Shown: positions 10,637 to 21,445, counted from the first letter of the stretch. The stretch is DNA of 41,170 nt from Streptomyces anandii JCM 4720 (GCF_014650655.1 NZ_BMVJ01000002.1:353525-394694), one strand, 5' to 3'. Notes: a model not told the origin generated them from the letters alone. A program made the numbers and translations.

Positions 10637-11599
10637 GTGACGCAATCCGATTCAGCGCCCCCGGCGGGCCCCGCGCACCTGGACCTCAATCTGCTGCTCG
10701 CCCTCGACGTGCTCCTGGAGGAGCAGAGCGTCGGCGGGGCCGCCCGGCGGCTGCATCTGTCGGAGCCGGCGACGAGCCGCACGCTGGGCCGGATCAGGAA
10801 GGCGCTGGGCGATCCGGTGCTGGTCAGGGCCGGGCGGCAGATGGTGCCCACCCCGCACGCGCTGGCGATCCGCGCCGAGGTGAGTGCGATCGTCGAGCGC
10901 GCCCGGACCCTGTTCCTCGCCGGACGGGCCGTCGACCTGCGCACGGTCAGCCGCACCTTCGGGGTGCTCGGCCACGACGCGCTGGCCGCGGCGTTCGCCC
11001 CCGCGCTGCTGGCCCGCGCGGCCGCCGAGGCGCCCGGAGTCCGCATCCGGTTCCTGGCCGAGAGCCACGTGGACGCGCCGTCGCTGCGCGAGGGCGTGGC
11101 CGACCTGGAGGTCGGCGTCATCGACAGCACCCTGCCCGAGGTCCGCGTCGAACACCTCCACGAGGAGTGGATGCTCGGCGTCGTACGGGCCGGACATCCG
11201 CTGCTGGAGGGCGAGTTGACCCCGCGCCGGTTCGCCGAGGAGGCCGACCACATCACCGTCTCCCGGCGCGGCCGGCTCAGCGGGCCCGTGGACGACGCCC
11301 TCGCCGGACTCGGGCTGCGACGGCGGGTGGTGGGCAGCGTGGGGACCTTCCTGGCCTCCCTGTTCACCGTCCGCGGCACCGACCTCGTGGGCCTGATCGC
11401 CGGCTGGACCCGGCCCCAGGCCGAGGCGCTGGGCCTGGTCACCTTCCCCGTGCCGCTGGACCTGCCGCCCCTGCGGCTCGGCCTCGCCTGGCACCCCCGG
11501 CACGAGGCCGACCCGGTCCACGCCTGGCTGCGCGGATGCGTGCGGGAACTGATGGCACGGGCCGCGCACCCCGACGGCTGCGACGGCGGCGGTCGGTAA
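10637..11599 (+). CDS. LysR-family transcriptional regulator
   Basis: A 320-residue regulator. Residues ~15-75 form the LysR winged HTH (LDLNLLLALDVLLEEQSVGG, then AARRLHLSEPATSRTLGRIR), followed by the two-lobed effector-binding domain. The HTH variant LSEPATSRTLGRIRKALGDPVLVR is of the NodD/PNB-type subgroup. The GTG at 10637 is preferred over an in-frame TTG at 10631 because the AAGGGA at 10622-10627 is then well spaced. It most likely controls the divergent MFS gene in response to a small molecule that cannot be named from the sequence. Confidence 0.9.
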   Translation: MTQSDSAPPAGPAHLDLNLLLALDVLLEEQSVGGAARRLHLSEPATSRTLGRIRKALGDPVLVRAGRQMVPTPHALAIRAEVSAIVERARTLFLAGRAVDLRTVSRTFGVLGHDALAAAFAPALLARAAAEAPGVRIRFLAESHVDAPSLREGVADLEVGVIDSTLPEVRVEHLHEEWMLGVVRAGHPLLEGELTPRRFAEEADHITVSRRGRLSGPVDDALAGLGLRRRVVGSVGTFLASLFTVRGTDLVGLIAGWTRPQAEALGLVTFPVPLDLPPLRLGLAWHPRHEADPVHAWLRGCVRELMARAAHPDGCDGGGR

Positions 11600-11656
11600 C
11601 GGTCGGGCTTCGGCAGGTGACGATCAGCTTCCGGCACCCATCGAGCCCCACTATGC

Positions 11657-11693
11657 TGATGGTTCATCAAACAACGTGCCGACTGCGCACGTT
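11657..11693. promoter_or_regulatory. two adjacent dyads upstream of the 11714 operon
   Basis: TGATG-GTT-CATCA (11657-11669) and AACGTGC-N7-GCACGTT (arms 11673-11679 and 11687-11693) lie within 60 bases of the start of the downstream gene. They could be operators or leader hairpins. Confidence 0.4.
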
Positions 11694-11713
11694 CGGACCA
11701 TCGGGGGATGGGC

Positions 11714-13456
11714 GTGAGCACCGCCTACGTGCCGCAACAGCCGCAGCCGGTCCGCCCCGCGGCACCGGCGCCGACGACCGCGCCGTACACCAGCGAGGCC
11801 ACCCGCCTGCTGTGCGCGGGCACCTACCTGGACTCCGGATACCGCGACCAGGTCATCGACGAGCTGTATCTCAACGAGCAGCGCATCACCGCGCCCTCCC
11901 TCGGCTTCGATGCCTCCCGCGTCCTCGCCCACGCCCTGCGTGCCCGGCGCCTCGAGCTTGCCTGGGACGCGGCGATCCTCGGGCTGTGGGCGGTCGGCGC
12001 CGCGCTCAGCCAGGGCTGGCTGCTGCTCTTCCTCGGCCTCGGCCTGCAGCTCGCCATCGCCTCCTGGATCCGGGGCCGCGACGAACACCCGCCGCTCTAC
12101 CGGGTGGTGCCCGCCTGGGTGCTGCGCTGGTACAGCCGTATCGGCCTGTTGTACCTGTTCGTGGCCACCGTGTTCCTCGCCTTCGGCGCGGGCGACGACT
12201 CGTCCGGCTCCTCGTCGCCGTACGACGGCGTCTACGGCACGACGAGCACGTCCAGCCTCTCGGCGACCGACGTGCTCGACCCGGGCGGGAGCACCTTCAG
12301 CGCTCTCCAGGCCTGGCTCTCGCTCGCCGTGCTCGCGCTCATCGCGCTCTGCGTCGCCGCCCAGCGCTCCCAGGTCACCCGCTCGCTGAGCCAGGAGCTG
12401 TCCACGCAGCGCTTCCCCGACGCGGCGGCCGACCCGGCGCTCACCGCGGAGGGCGGGCGGCTGCGGCGGATGACCGGGCGCATCCGCGCCGAACAGCACC
12501 AGCCGCTGATCATGTACCACGAGGCCCGCCCGTTCTGCGGTGCGGGCAGCGCCTACGACACCTGGGTGCTCGCCGTCGAACTGCGGCCCGACGCCATGCG
12601 CAAGCAGCGCCCGCTGACCAACCGGACCGTCCTCGACACCGTGCGTCCGCTGCTGGAGCAGCTGCGTGAGTCGGCCGCGACCAACCTCCAGTTCCCGGTG
12701 CGCGACCGGCTGCGCGGCCTCGAGATCGACGAGTGCGTATTCCTGCCGGTGGAGGGCCTGCTGCGCCGTGAGGACGCCCCCTACCAGCCGGAGGTTTTCG
12801 AGGAACACCGCCGGCGCGCGGTGGAGGAGGGCGCCGAGAAGCGGCGGCACTTCCTGCGCGTACGGGTCGGCGGCTGGGAGGAGGAGCTGGTCGTCAGCGT
12901 CTTCTTCCGCGTGCACACCCAGGGCCGGATGCTCATGCTGGAGGTCGCCCCGCACGTACTGACGCCGGTGCGGGAGGAGTTCAAGGACGCCGACCGTCTC
13001 GCCCACCGCTACAACCGCAACAGCGTGCTGGGCAAGGCCGCCTACGCCGTGCCCCGGGTGCCGCGCTCGGCGGGCGCGGCCCTGGCACACCTGGGCCGCC
13101 TGATCGTGTTCGGCTGGCGGCTGCTGACCGCGGGCAACGCGGGCGCGCTGCCCGAGGGCCCGGCGCGGTCGGTGCGGGAGCTGGGCGCGGCGCCGCGCGG
13201 GTCGCTGTTCCAGGAGATGGACGTCGACCGCTACCTGCGCACCGTGCAGGACCGGATCGCGCACGGAGTGCGCACCGCCCTGCTGGAAGCCGGTTACCAG
13301 ACCGGCGAGTTCGTCCAGAAGATCGTCAACATCAGCAACGGCGGCGTGAACATCGAGTCGGTGGAGGACTCCACCTTCGCCGTGGGTTCCCACGCCACCG
13401 CCACCAGCGGCGTCGAGCCGCAGAAGGGAGCGGACGGCGATGGCCGACCCGCATGA
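11714..13456 (+). CDS. large membrane protein with C-terminal STFAVGSHA motif
   Basis: An uncharacterised protein of 580 residues. After a Pro/Gln-rich start come hydrophobic segments at about 80-118 (AAILGLWAVGAALSQGWLLL and onward), 135-160 and 197-218, then a long soluble region of ~360 residues without a recognised catalytic motif. The last 45 residues contain NISNGGVNIE and VEDSTFAVGSHATA (STFAVGSHA at 553-561). The protein encoded immediately downstream carries STFAIGSHA near its N-terminus. The GTG at 11714 is preferred because GGGGGA is spaced 5 bases from it; an in-frame ATG at 11708 would have no spacing. The next gene starts inside this one (17-base overlap). Function unknown. Confidence 0.82.
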   Translation: MSTAYVPQQPQPVRPAAPAPTTAPYTSEATRLLCAGTYLDSGYRDQVIDELYLNEQRITAPSLGFDASRVLAHALRARRLELAWDAAILGLWAVGAALSQGWLLLFLGLGLQLAIASWIRGRDEHPPLYRVVPAWVLRWYSRIGLLYLFVATVFLAFGAGDDSSGSSSPYDGVYGTTSTSSLSATDVLDPGGSTFSALQAWLSLAVLALIALCVAAQRSQVTRSLSQELSTQRFPDAAADPALTAEGGRLRRMTGRIRAEQHQPLIMYHEARPFCGAGSAYDTWVLAVELRPDAMRKQRPLTNRTVLDTVRPLLEQLRESAATNLQFPVRDRLRGLEIDECVFLPVEGLLRREDAPYQPEVFEEHRRRAVEEGAEKRRHFLRVRVGGWEEELVVSVFFRVHTQGRMLMLEVAPHVLTPVREEFKDADRLAHRYNRNSVLGKAAYAVPRVPRSAGAALAHLGRLIVFGWRLLTAGNAGALPEGPARSVRELGAAPRGSLFQEMDVDRYLRTVQDRIAHGVRTALLEAGYQTGEFVQKIVNISNGGVNIESVEDSTFAVGSHATATSGVEPQKGADGDGRPA

Positions 13457-13799
13457 CGAGCCCGGTGTCACCCTGGGGAACGTCTCCGGCAGCACCTTCG
13501 CCATCGGCAGCCACGCCCGCGCGGTCAGCCACCACGGCACCGCGCCGGCGCGCGACGAGGCGGCCGAGCAGCTGCTGGCGGCGGTCCGCGAGCTGCGGGC
13601 CGACCTGACCCGGGTGCGCGGCACCGACCGGACCGCGGCGCTGGACGCCGAGCTGGCCGGGACGGAGGAGGAGATCACCGCCACCGGGCAGGCCGGCCCG
13701 ACCCGCCGCGAGCGGCTGCGGGCACTGCTCGCCGACTCGCAGTCCCTGCTGAACGTCCTCGCCTCCGCGGGCACCGTGGCGGGGCTGCTCGGACGGTGA
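13440..13799 (+). CDS. small protein with N-terminal STFAIGSHA motif and helical C-terminus
   Basis: A 119-residue protein. Residues 9-28 (GVTLGNVSGSTFAIGSHARA) share the motif found at the C-terminus of the upstream protein. The rest is predicted helical, with a charged, coiled-coil-like stretch (EQLLAAVRELRADLTRVRGT) and a final LLADSQSLLNVLASAGTVAG hydrophobic segment. Small actinobacterial proteins with a short beta-type Gly/Ser motif followed by such a helical bundle are found next to larger partners in suspected signalling pairs; that comparison is by pattern only. Its ATG lies within the last codons of the upstream gene, so expression is coupled, and the third gene follows after 7 bases. 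Confidence 0.8.
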   Translation: MADPHDEPGVTLGNVSGSTFAIGSHARAVSHHGTAPARDEAAEQLLAAVRELRADLTRVRGTDRTAALDAELAGTEEEITATGQAGPTRRERLRALLADSQSLLNVLASAGTVAGLLGR

Positions 13800-13806
13800 G
13801 CGCACG

Positions 13807-14982
13807 ATGAACGGGGGACAGCGGTACTGGAACGAGGACACCCAGCGCTGGGAGGACGCGACATCGCCCCCGTCCCCACCGACGGAGCCCCCCTTCCCGC
13901 CCACGGCAAACCCGGCGGCCCCGGCCCCACCGGCGCCTCCGGCGACACCGGCATCTTGGGCGGCGGCCCCGGCCGCACCTCCGGCAGCTTCGGCAACTTC
14001 GGAGGCTCCGGCGGCTCCGGCAGCCTCGGCGGGGTCGGCATCTCCGGCGGCCCCGGCCCGCACGGAGACGCCGTCGTCCTCCGCGGACGGTCCTGCGTCT
14101 GCCCCGGCAGACGGCCTTCCGCCGTCCCCGGCGACCCTCCCGCCGGGGACGGCGAACATCCCCTCCCAGGGCCACCCCGAGATCCCGCCCCCGCCCCACC
14201 CCGAGGCCGTGCCCCCGGTGTCCCCGCCGGTGTACGACCCCGACGGCGGATGGCATCCGGGGGCCACCCCCAGCGCGCCCGCGGCACAGCCCGGGCACCC
14301 GCTGTGGTGGAAGGCGGCGGTCGCGGTGGCCGCCGCGGCGGTCGGGGCCGGCACCGCGTTCGCCGTGGTGAAGCTGACCGGCGGCGACGGCTCCGACACC
14401 GCCCGCACCTCGGCCACCGCCGCACCGCACAGCCAGGCCCCCGCGCCCACGGGACAGCCCACCGGAGCCACCCCCACGGACGGCGGGACCACCGAGGCCT
14501 CGCCCTCCGCGTCGCCCTCCGCCCTGCCCGAGGGCTACCACACCGTCGACGACCCCTCCGGGTTCTCCCTCGCCGTGCCCGACGGCTGGCAACGCAGCGA
14601 GCGCTCGACCGGCGTCTTCTACACGACGGACGGCGACCACCGGCTGCTGCAGGTCTTCGTCGTCACCGAACCCGGCATGACCCCCTACGAGGCGGTCCAG
14701 AAGTCCTCCGAGAACCTGAGCACGCAGCCCGCCTACAAGGAGATCGGCCTGGAGCGGAGCGGCCCCCCGGCGGGCGCGTCCGCCGCGGTCGGCTCGGACG
14801 CCGCCCGGCTGGTGTACGCGTACGACAGCGAGAAGCTCGGCGAGCGCCGCCAGGTGGTCGAGTACGCCTTCACCGCCGACGACGGCAAGGAGTACGCCGT
14901 ACTGGCGGCGGGCCCGGCGACGGACTGGCCGCAGGCGCAGAAGGACGCCGACACGGCGCTCGCGGCCTTCGGGACCCGCTGA
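13807..14982 (+). CDS. membrane-anchored protein, paralog of the product of 8132-9130
   Basis: A 391-residue protein with the same plan as its paralog: an N-terminal W-rich motif (QRYWNEDTQRWED), a long Pro/Ala/Ser low-complexity region, one membrane helix (about 166-190, AAVAVAAAAVGAGTAFAVV), a Thr/Pro-rich spacer, and an exported domain from ~242 opening with DPSGFSLAVPDGWQRSE. The low-complexity DNA (13860-14150) is built from repeated GGC/CCG-type triplets, so its length may vary between strains. It is the last gene of a three-gene operon with the two motif-sharing proteins and could be the outside-facing component. No catalytic residues can be named. Confidence 0.82.
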   Translation: MNGGQRYWNEDTQRWEDATSPPSPPTEPPFPPTANPAAPAPPAPPATPASWAAAPAAPPAASATSEAPAAPAASAGSASPAAPARTETPSSSADGPASAPADGLPPSPATLPPGTANIPSQGHPEIPPPPHPEAVPPVSPPVYDPDGGWHPGATPSAPAAQPGHPLWWKAAVAVAAAAVGAGTAFAVVKLTGGDGSDTARTSATAAPHSQAPAPTGQPTGATPTDGGTTEASPSASPSALPEGYHTVDDPSGFSLAVPDGWQRSERSTGVFYTTDGDHRLLQVFVVTEPGMTPYEAVQKSSENLSTQPAYKEIGLERSGPPAGASAAVGSDAARLVYAYDSEKLGERRQVVEYAFTADDGKEYAVLAAGPATDWPQAQKDADTALAAFGTR

Positions 14983-15097
14983 CCCCCGCCCGATCCGCGT
15001 CCCTTTTGTCCCGCCCTGTCACCAACTTCCGTGACGCGGAACACATTCGGCCATGGATTGCGCATGCGATTCCGGGGCACGGGCAGGCGCTCACGGT

Positions 15098-15127
15098 CCC
15101 TGTGGGTGACAACCATGTGACACAGGG
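15098..15127. promoter_or_regulatory. inverted repeat upstream of the choline/betaine operon
   Basis: CCCTGTG (15098-15104) and CACAGGG (15121-15127) are perfect complements separated by 16 bases, ending 32 bases before the first gene. Within the spacer GTGAC occurs twice. It may be the binding site of an operon regulator or a leader hairpin; no regulator gene is adjacent. Confidence 0.4.
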
Positions 15128-15159
15128 CGACTGAGCAGGAACGGAAGGCATCATCGATC

Positions 15160-16686
15160 ATGGCGGACAGTACGGAGCGCAAGGCGCGCAGCACCATTCA
15201 CGCGGGCGGGGAGTGGCTCGAGGCGGTTTCAGGGGCCACGCGTGACATCCTCGACCCCGCGGACGCCGAGCCGTTCGCCGTGGTCGCCGAGGGGGACGAG
15301 AAGGACGCCGACCGGGCCGTGGAGGCCGCCCGCCGCGCCTTCGACGGCGGCGAGGGCGCCTGGCCCCGCACCCCGGTCGCCGAGCGCGCGGCCCTGCTGC
15401 GCCGGGTCGCCGCGCTGCTGGTGCGCGACCGCGAACGCCTCGGCCTGATGGAGAGCCGGGACGCGGGCAAGACCCTGGAAGAGGGCCGGATCGACGTCGA
15501 CTGCGTGGCCGACGCCTTCCGCTACTTCGCCGACCTCGTCGCGGCCGAGGCCCCCGGCCGGGTCGTCGACGCGGGCTCCCCGGACATCCACAGCGTCGTC
15601 GTGCACGAGCCCGTCGGGGTGTGCGCGCTGATCACGCCGTGGAACTACCCGCTCCTCCAGGCCAGCTGGAAGATCGCCCCCGCCCTCGCGGCCGGCGACA
15701 CCTTCGTGATCAAGCCCAGCGAGATCACCCCGCTGACCACCGTCGCCCTCATCGAACTCCTCGTCGAGGCGGGCCTGCCCGCGGGCGTCGCCAACATCGT
15801 CACCGGCCCCGGCCACACCGTCGGCGCCCGCCTCGCCGAGCACCCCGACGTCGACCTGGTCTCCTTCACCGGCGGCCTGGCCAGCGGCACCAAGGTGGCC
15901 CGGGCCGCCGCCCCCACCGTCAAGAAGGTGGCGCTCGAACTCGGCGGCAAGAACCCCAACGTCGTCTTCGCCGACGCCTGCGCCACCGACGAGGGCTTCG
16001 ACACCGCCGTCGACCAGGCGCTCAACGCGGCCTTCATCCACAGCGGTCAGGTCTGCTCGGCCGGCTCCCGGCTCATCGTCGAGGAGTCCGTCCACGAGCG
16101 CTTCGTCACCGAACTCGCCCGCCGGGCACGGAAGATCCGCCTCGGCCGCGGCACCGAGCCCGGCGTCGAGTGCGGCCCGCTCGTCTCCGAGCAGCAGCGC
16201 GCCAAGACCGAGTCCTACGTCGACTCGGCGCTCGCCGAGGGCGCCGTGCTGCGCTGCGGCGGCAGGCGGCCCGACCCCGCCGACGATCGTCCGGCGGGCG
16301 GCTACTTCTACGAGCCCACGGTGCTCGACCACTGCAACCGCCAGATGAGGGTCGTACGCGAGGAGGTCTTCGGACCCGTCCTGACCGTCGAGACCTTCCG
16401 CACCGAGCACGAGGCGGTCGCGCTCGCCAACGACACCGAGTACGGGCTCGCGGGCGCCGTCTGGACCGCCGACGCGGGCCGGGCCCGCCGGGTCGCCGGA
16501 CGGCTGCGCCACGGCACCGTGTGGATCAACGACTTCCACCCCTACCTCCCGCAGGCGGAGTGGGGCGGCTTCGGCAGGAGCGGCACCGGGCGCGAACTCG
16601 GCCCCGCCGGACTCGCCGAGTACCGCGAGACCAAGCACGTGTACCAGAACCTCGCACCCCGCCCGGTGCGCTGGTTCGCCGGCTGA
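15160..16686 (+). CDS. betB: betaine-aldehyde dehydrogenase-type NAD(P)-dependent aldehyde dehydrogenase
   Basis: Oxidises an aldehyde, most likely betaine aldehyde, to the acid, here glycine betaine. The 508-residue protein shows the ALDH hallmarks: TPWNYPLLQASWKIAPALAA, the cofactor-lysine segment VIKPSEITPLT, the general-base Glu260 in LELGGKNPNVVF, the nucleophile Cys299 in SGQVCSAGSR, and EEVFGPVLTVETF near the end. The Glu-Cys spacing is about five residues longer than usual. Assignment to betaine aldehyde rests on the next gene (a GMC choline-dehydrogenase-type oxidoreductase) and the following betaine ABC transporter. The ATG at 15160 follows GGAACGGAAGG-type purines. First gene of the operon. 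Confidence 0.88.
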   Translation: MADSTERKARSTIHAGGEWLEAVSGATRDILDPADAEPFAVVAEGDEKDADRAVEAARRAFDGGEGAWPRTPVAERAALLRRVAALLVRDRERLGLMESRDAGKTLEEGRIDVDCVADAFRYFADLVAAEAPGRVVDAGSPDIHSVVVHEPVGVCALITPWNYPLLQASWKIAPALAAGDTFVIKPSEITPLTTVALIELLVEAGLPAGVANIVTGPGHTVGARLAEHPDVDLVSFTGGLASGTKVARAAAPTVKKVALELGGKNPNVVFADACATDEGFDTAVDQALNAAFIHSGQVCSAGSRLIVEESVHERFVTELARRARKIRLGRGTEPGVECGPLVSEQQRAKTESYVDSALAEGAVLRCGGRRPDPADDRPAGGYFYEPTVLDHCNRQMRVVREEVFGPVLTVETFRTEHEAVALANDTEYGLAGAVWTADAGRARRVAGRLRHGTVWINDFHPYLPQAEWGGFGRSGTGRELGPAGLAEYRETKHVYQNLAPRPVRWFAG

Positions 16687-16799
16687 GCCGCGCTCACGCA
16701 CCCACCCGGACCCGCTCCCCGGCCGTCACGTCGGCCCGGCCCCGCTCGAGTCCGGCCCGGCCTCCCGGACCTCCCCGTCCCCCTTGGAGTACCACCCCC

Positions 16800-18349
16800 A
16801 TGCCCGATCACACCCACGACCACCACGACAGCCGCCACGAGTACGACTACGTAGTCATAGGCGGCGGCACGGCGGGCTCCGTCATCGCCTCCCGCCTCAC
16901 CGAGAACCCGGACGTCACCGTCGCCCTCGTCGAGGGCGGCCCCAGCGACGTCGGCCGCGACGACGTGCTGACCCTGCGCCGCTGGATGGGCCTGCTCGGC
17001 GGCGAACTCGACTACGACTACCCGACCACCGAACAGCCGCGCGGCAACTCGCACATCCGGCACAGCCGCGCCCGCGTGCTCGGCGGCTGCTCCTCGCACA
17101 ACACCCTGATCGCGTTCAAGCCGCTGCCGTCCGACTTCGACGAGTGGGAGGCGGCCGGCGCCAAGGGCTGGGGCGCGGTGCCGATGGAGGCGTACTTCGC
17201 CCGGCTGAAGAACAACATCGTCCCGGTCGACGAGCGGGACCGCAACGCCATCGCCCGCGACTTCGTCGACTCCGCGCGGGCCGCGCTCGGCGTGCCGCGC
17301 ATCGAGGGCTTCAACCGCGAGCCGTTCACCGAGGGCACCGGCTTCTTCGACCTCGCCTACCACCCGGAGGACAACAAGCGCTCCAGCGCCTCGGTCGCGT
17401 ATCTGCACCCGGTGATGGACGAGCGCGCCAACCTGACGGTCCTGCTGGAGACCTGGGCGTACCGGCTGGAGCTGGCCGGCACCCGCGCCGAGGGCGTGCA
17501 CGTGCGCACCAAGGACGGCGAGGAGCTCCTGCTGCGCGCCCGCCGCGAGGTCGTGCTGTGCGCGGGCGCCGTCGACTCCCCGCGCCTGCTGCTGCACTCG
17601 GGCATCGGCCCGAGGGCGGACCTGGAGAGTCTCGGCATACCCGTCGTGCACGACCTGCCGGGCGTCGGCGAGAACCTGCTCGACCACCCGGAGTCGGTCA
17701 TCGTCTGGGAGACGAACGGCCCCATCCCGGAGAACTCCGCGATGGACTCCGACGCGGGCCTGTTCGTGCGCCGAGACCCCGCCCGGCCGGGCCCGGACCT
17801 GATGTTCCACTTCTACCAGATCCCCTTCACGGACAACCCGGAGCGGCTCGGCTACGAACGCCCGCCCCACGGCGTGTCGATGACCCCGAACATCCCCAAG
17901 CCGAGGAGCCGCGGCCGCCTCTACCTCACCAGCGCCGACCCGTCCGTCAAACCGGCCCTGGACTTCCGCTACTTCACCGACGAGGACGACTACGACGCCC
18001 GCACCCTGGTCGACGGCATCCGCATCGCCCGCGAGATCGCGAGGACCGAGCCGCTGGCCGGCTGGCTGAAGCGCGAGGTGTGCCCCGGCCCGGACGTCAC
18101 CGGCGACGAGGAGCTGAGCGAGTACGCCCGCAAGGTCGCCCACACCGTCTACCACCCCGCCGGCACCTGCCGGATGGGTTCGCCCGACGATCAACTCGCG
18201 GTGGTCGACCCCGAGTTGCGTATCCGAGGCCTGGACGGCATCCGTGTCGCGGACGCCTCCGTCTTCCCCACCATGACCGCGGTCAACCCGATGATCGGGG
18301 TGCTCATGGTCGGGGAGAAGGCCGCCGATCTCATCGGAGGTGAGGCCTG

Positions 18350-18350
<1 letters not shown>
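16800..18350 (+). CDS. betA: GMC-family FAD oxidoreductase, choline dehydrogenase-like
   Basis: Likely oxidises choline to betaine aldehyde, feeding the upstream dehydrogenase. The 516-residue protein begins with a His/Asp-rich stretch ([17 protein letters not shown]) and then the ADP-binding motif [19 protein letters not shown] signatures follow: [33 protein letters not shown], and the C-terminal catalytic His452 ([10 protein letters not shown]) and Asn496 (TAVNPM). Substrate choice by GMC enzymes is hard to read from sequence; choline is inferred from context. The stop overlaps the next start (TGATG), so it is coupled to the ABC transporter. The His-rich N-terminus is unusual and could bind metal or be disordered. 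Confidence 0.85.
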
Positions 18351-19485
<1,135 letters not shown>

Positions 19486-19486
<1 letters not shown>

Positions 19487-21444
19487 TGGCGACCACCACC
19501 GCGTCCGCCTCCCGACCCGCGCTGTCGGTGCCCGCCGTCCTCAGGCACCCCGCGGTGCGCAAACTGCTGGCCCTCGCCGTGCTCGCGGCCGTCCTGGTGC
19601 CGTTCGCCGCCGCCCGCTGGTCGAGCGGCAGCTGGCCGCAGGCACTGACCGTGGACCTGTCCAAGCCGCTCGGCAGCGCGAGCGACTGGATCATCGACAA
19701 CCGGGACAGCCACCCGCTGTTCCTGTACTTCTTCGGCTACATCAGCGAGGCCGTCGTCGTCTCGGTGCGCGCCGTCTACCTGTTCCTGCTGGCCGCCGGC
19801 TGGGCGGGCGTCACCGCGCTCGGCGCGGCCGTCGCCTGGCGCGTGGCCGGGGCCCGGCTCGCCCTCGGCACGGCCGCCGCGCTGCTGGCCTGCGCGGCGC
19901 TCGGCATGTGGGTGCCCACCATGCAGACCCTCGCCCTGATGGTGGTCGCGGTGCTCGCCTCGGTCGTCGTGGGCGCGCTGCTCGGCCTGGCCGCCGGCCT
20001 GTCCGACCGCATGGACCGCGCGCTGCGCCCGGTCCTGGACACCATGCAGGTGCTCCCCGCCTTCGCGTACCTGCTGCCGGTCGTCCTGGTCTTCGGTATC
20101 GGCGTGCCCGCCGCCGTCCTCGCCACGGTCGTCTACGCCGCCCCGCCCATGGCCCGGCTCACCGCGCTCGGTCTGCGCGGCGCGGACAAGGAGGTACTGG
20201 AGGCGGTCGACTCCCTCGGCGCCACCGCGCGCCAGCGGCTGCTGACCGCCCGCCTCCCGCTGGCCCGCAAGGAACTCCTGCTGGGCCTCAACCAGACGAT
20301 CATGATGGCGCTGTCCATGGCCGTCATCGCCTCCGTCATCGGCGCCGGCGGCCTCGGCGACCGCGTCTACCAGGCGCTCGCCTCGGTCGACGTTGGCGCG
20401 GCCCTCGCGGCCGGCATCCCGATCGTGCTGCTGGCCGTCGTACTGGACCGGGTGACCGCGGCCGCGGGGGAGCGGATCGGGCAGGAACGGCACGGCGTCC
20501 GCGCCCTGCCGTACGCCGCCGCGGCCGCCGTGGCCGTGGCCGCCGCCGCGCTCGCCGCCCGCCTGACCGGCCGGCCGGACTGGCCCGCCGGCTGGACGGT
20601 CGGCATCGCCGAGCCGGTCGACCGCGCGGTCGACTGGATGACCGCCCACCTGTACTCCGGCGTCCCCTACGTCGGCGGCACCGCGGACTGGGCGGGCCGC
20701 TTCACCACCTGGGTGCTGGACCCGGTCCGCTCCGGGCTCCAGTGGCTGCCCTGGTGGTCGGTGCTCCTGATCGTCGCCGCGCTCGCCTGGCTGATCGGCA
20801 CCTGGCGCACCGCGCTGACCGCGGCCTGCGCCATGGCCGCCATCGGCGTGCTCGGCGTGTGGAAGCCGTCGCTGGACACGCTGTCCCAGGTGCTCGCGGC
20901 CGTCGCGGTCACCCTGGTCCTCGGCTTCGCCACCGGCATCGCCGCCGCCCGCAGCGACCGGTTCGAGAAGCTGCTGCGGCCCGTACTGGACGTCTTCCAG
21001 ACGATGCCGCAGTTCGTCTACCTGATCCCGGTCGTCGCCCTGTTCGGCGTGGGCCGCGCGCCCGCCGTCGCCGCGGCCGTCGTCTACGCCCTCCCGGCCG
21101 TCGTACGGATCACCGCGCAGGGCCTGCGCCAGGTCGACCCGGCGGCGCTGGAGTCGGCCCGCTCGCTGGGCGCCACCGGCGCGCAGCAGCTACGGCAGGT
21201 GCAACTCCCGCTCGCACGTCCCGCGTTGCTGCTCGCGGTCAACCAGGGTGTGGTGCTCGTCCTCGCCGTCGTCATCATCGGCGGTCTGGTCGGCGGCGGC
21301 GCGCTCGGCTACGACGTCGTCTTCGGCCTGGCCCAGGGCGACCTGGCGACCGGCCTGGTCGCGGGCATCGCCATCGTCTGCCTCGGCCTGACGCTCGACC
21401 GGGTCACCCAGCCGACGCGGCGCCGGACCGGGAAGGGAGCCTGA
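19486..21444 (+). CDS. glycine betaine/choline ABC importer, duplicated fused permease
   Basis: A 652-residue permease made of two ProW/OpuAB-type transmembrane domains in one chain. Each half has its own EAA-loop: AVDSLGATARQRLLTARLPL in the first and SARSLGATGAQQLRQVQLPL in the second, each preceded by the same LRPVLDxxQxxPxFxYLxPVV motif. Ordinary family members have one domain and form homodimers, so this chain probably supplies both halves of the pore alone. The two halves differ, so the duplication is old. It lies between the ATPase (TGATG overlap) and the binding-protein gene (1-base gap). Confidence 0.93.
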
Positions 21445-21445
21445 C

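Noticed and set aside
9025..11721. A single ~900-residue minus-strand protein covering the LysR gene
   Set aside because: Only the part from 10536 downward has MFS features; the upstream part is the antisense shadow of the LysR gene.
13956..15134. Glycine-rich alternative frame (GGSGGSG-type) within the anchored protein gene
   Set aside because: It arises from the same repeats that code the Pro/Ala region in the real frame and has no start or codon bias.
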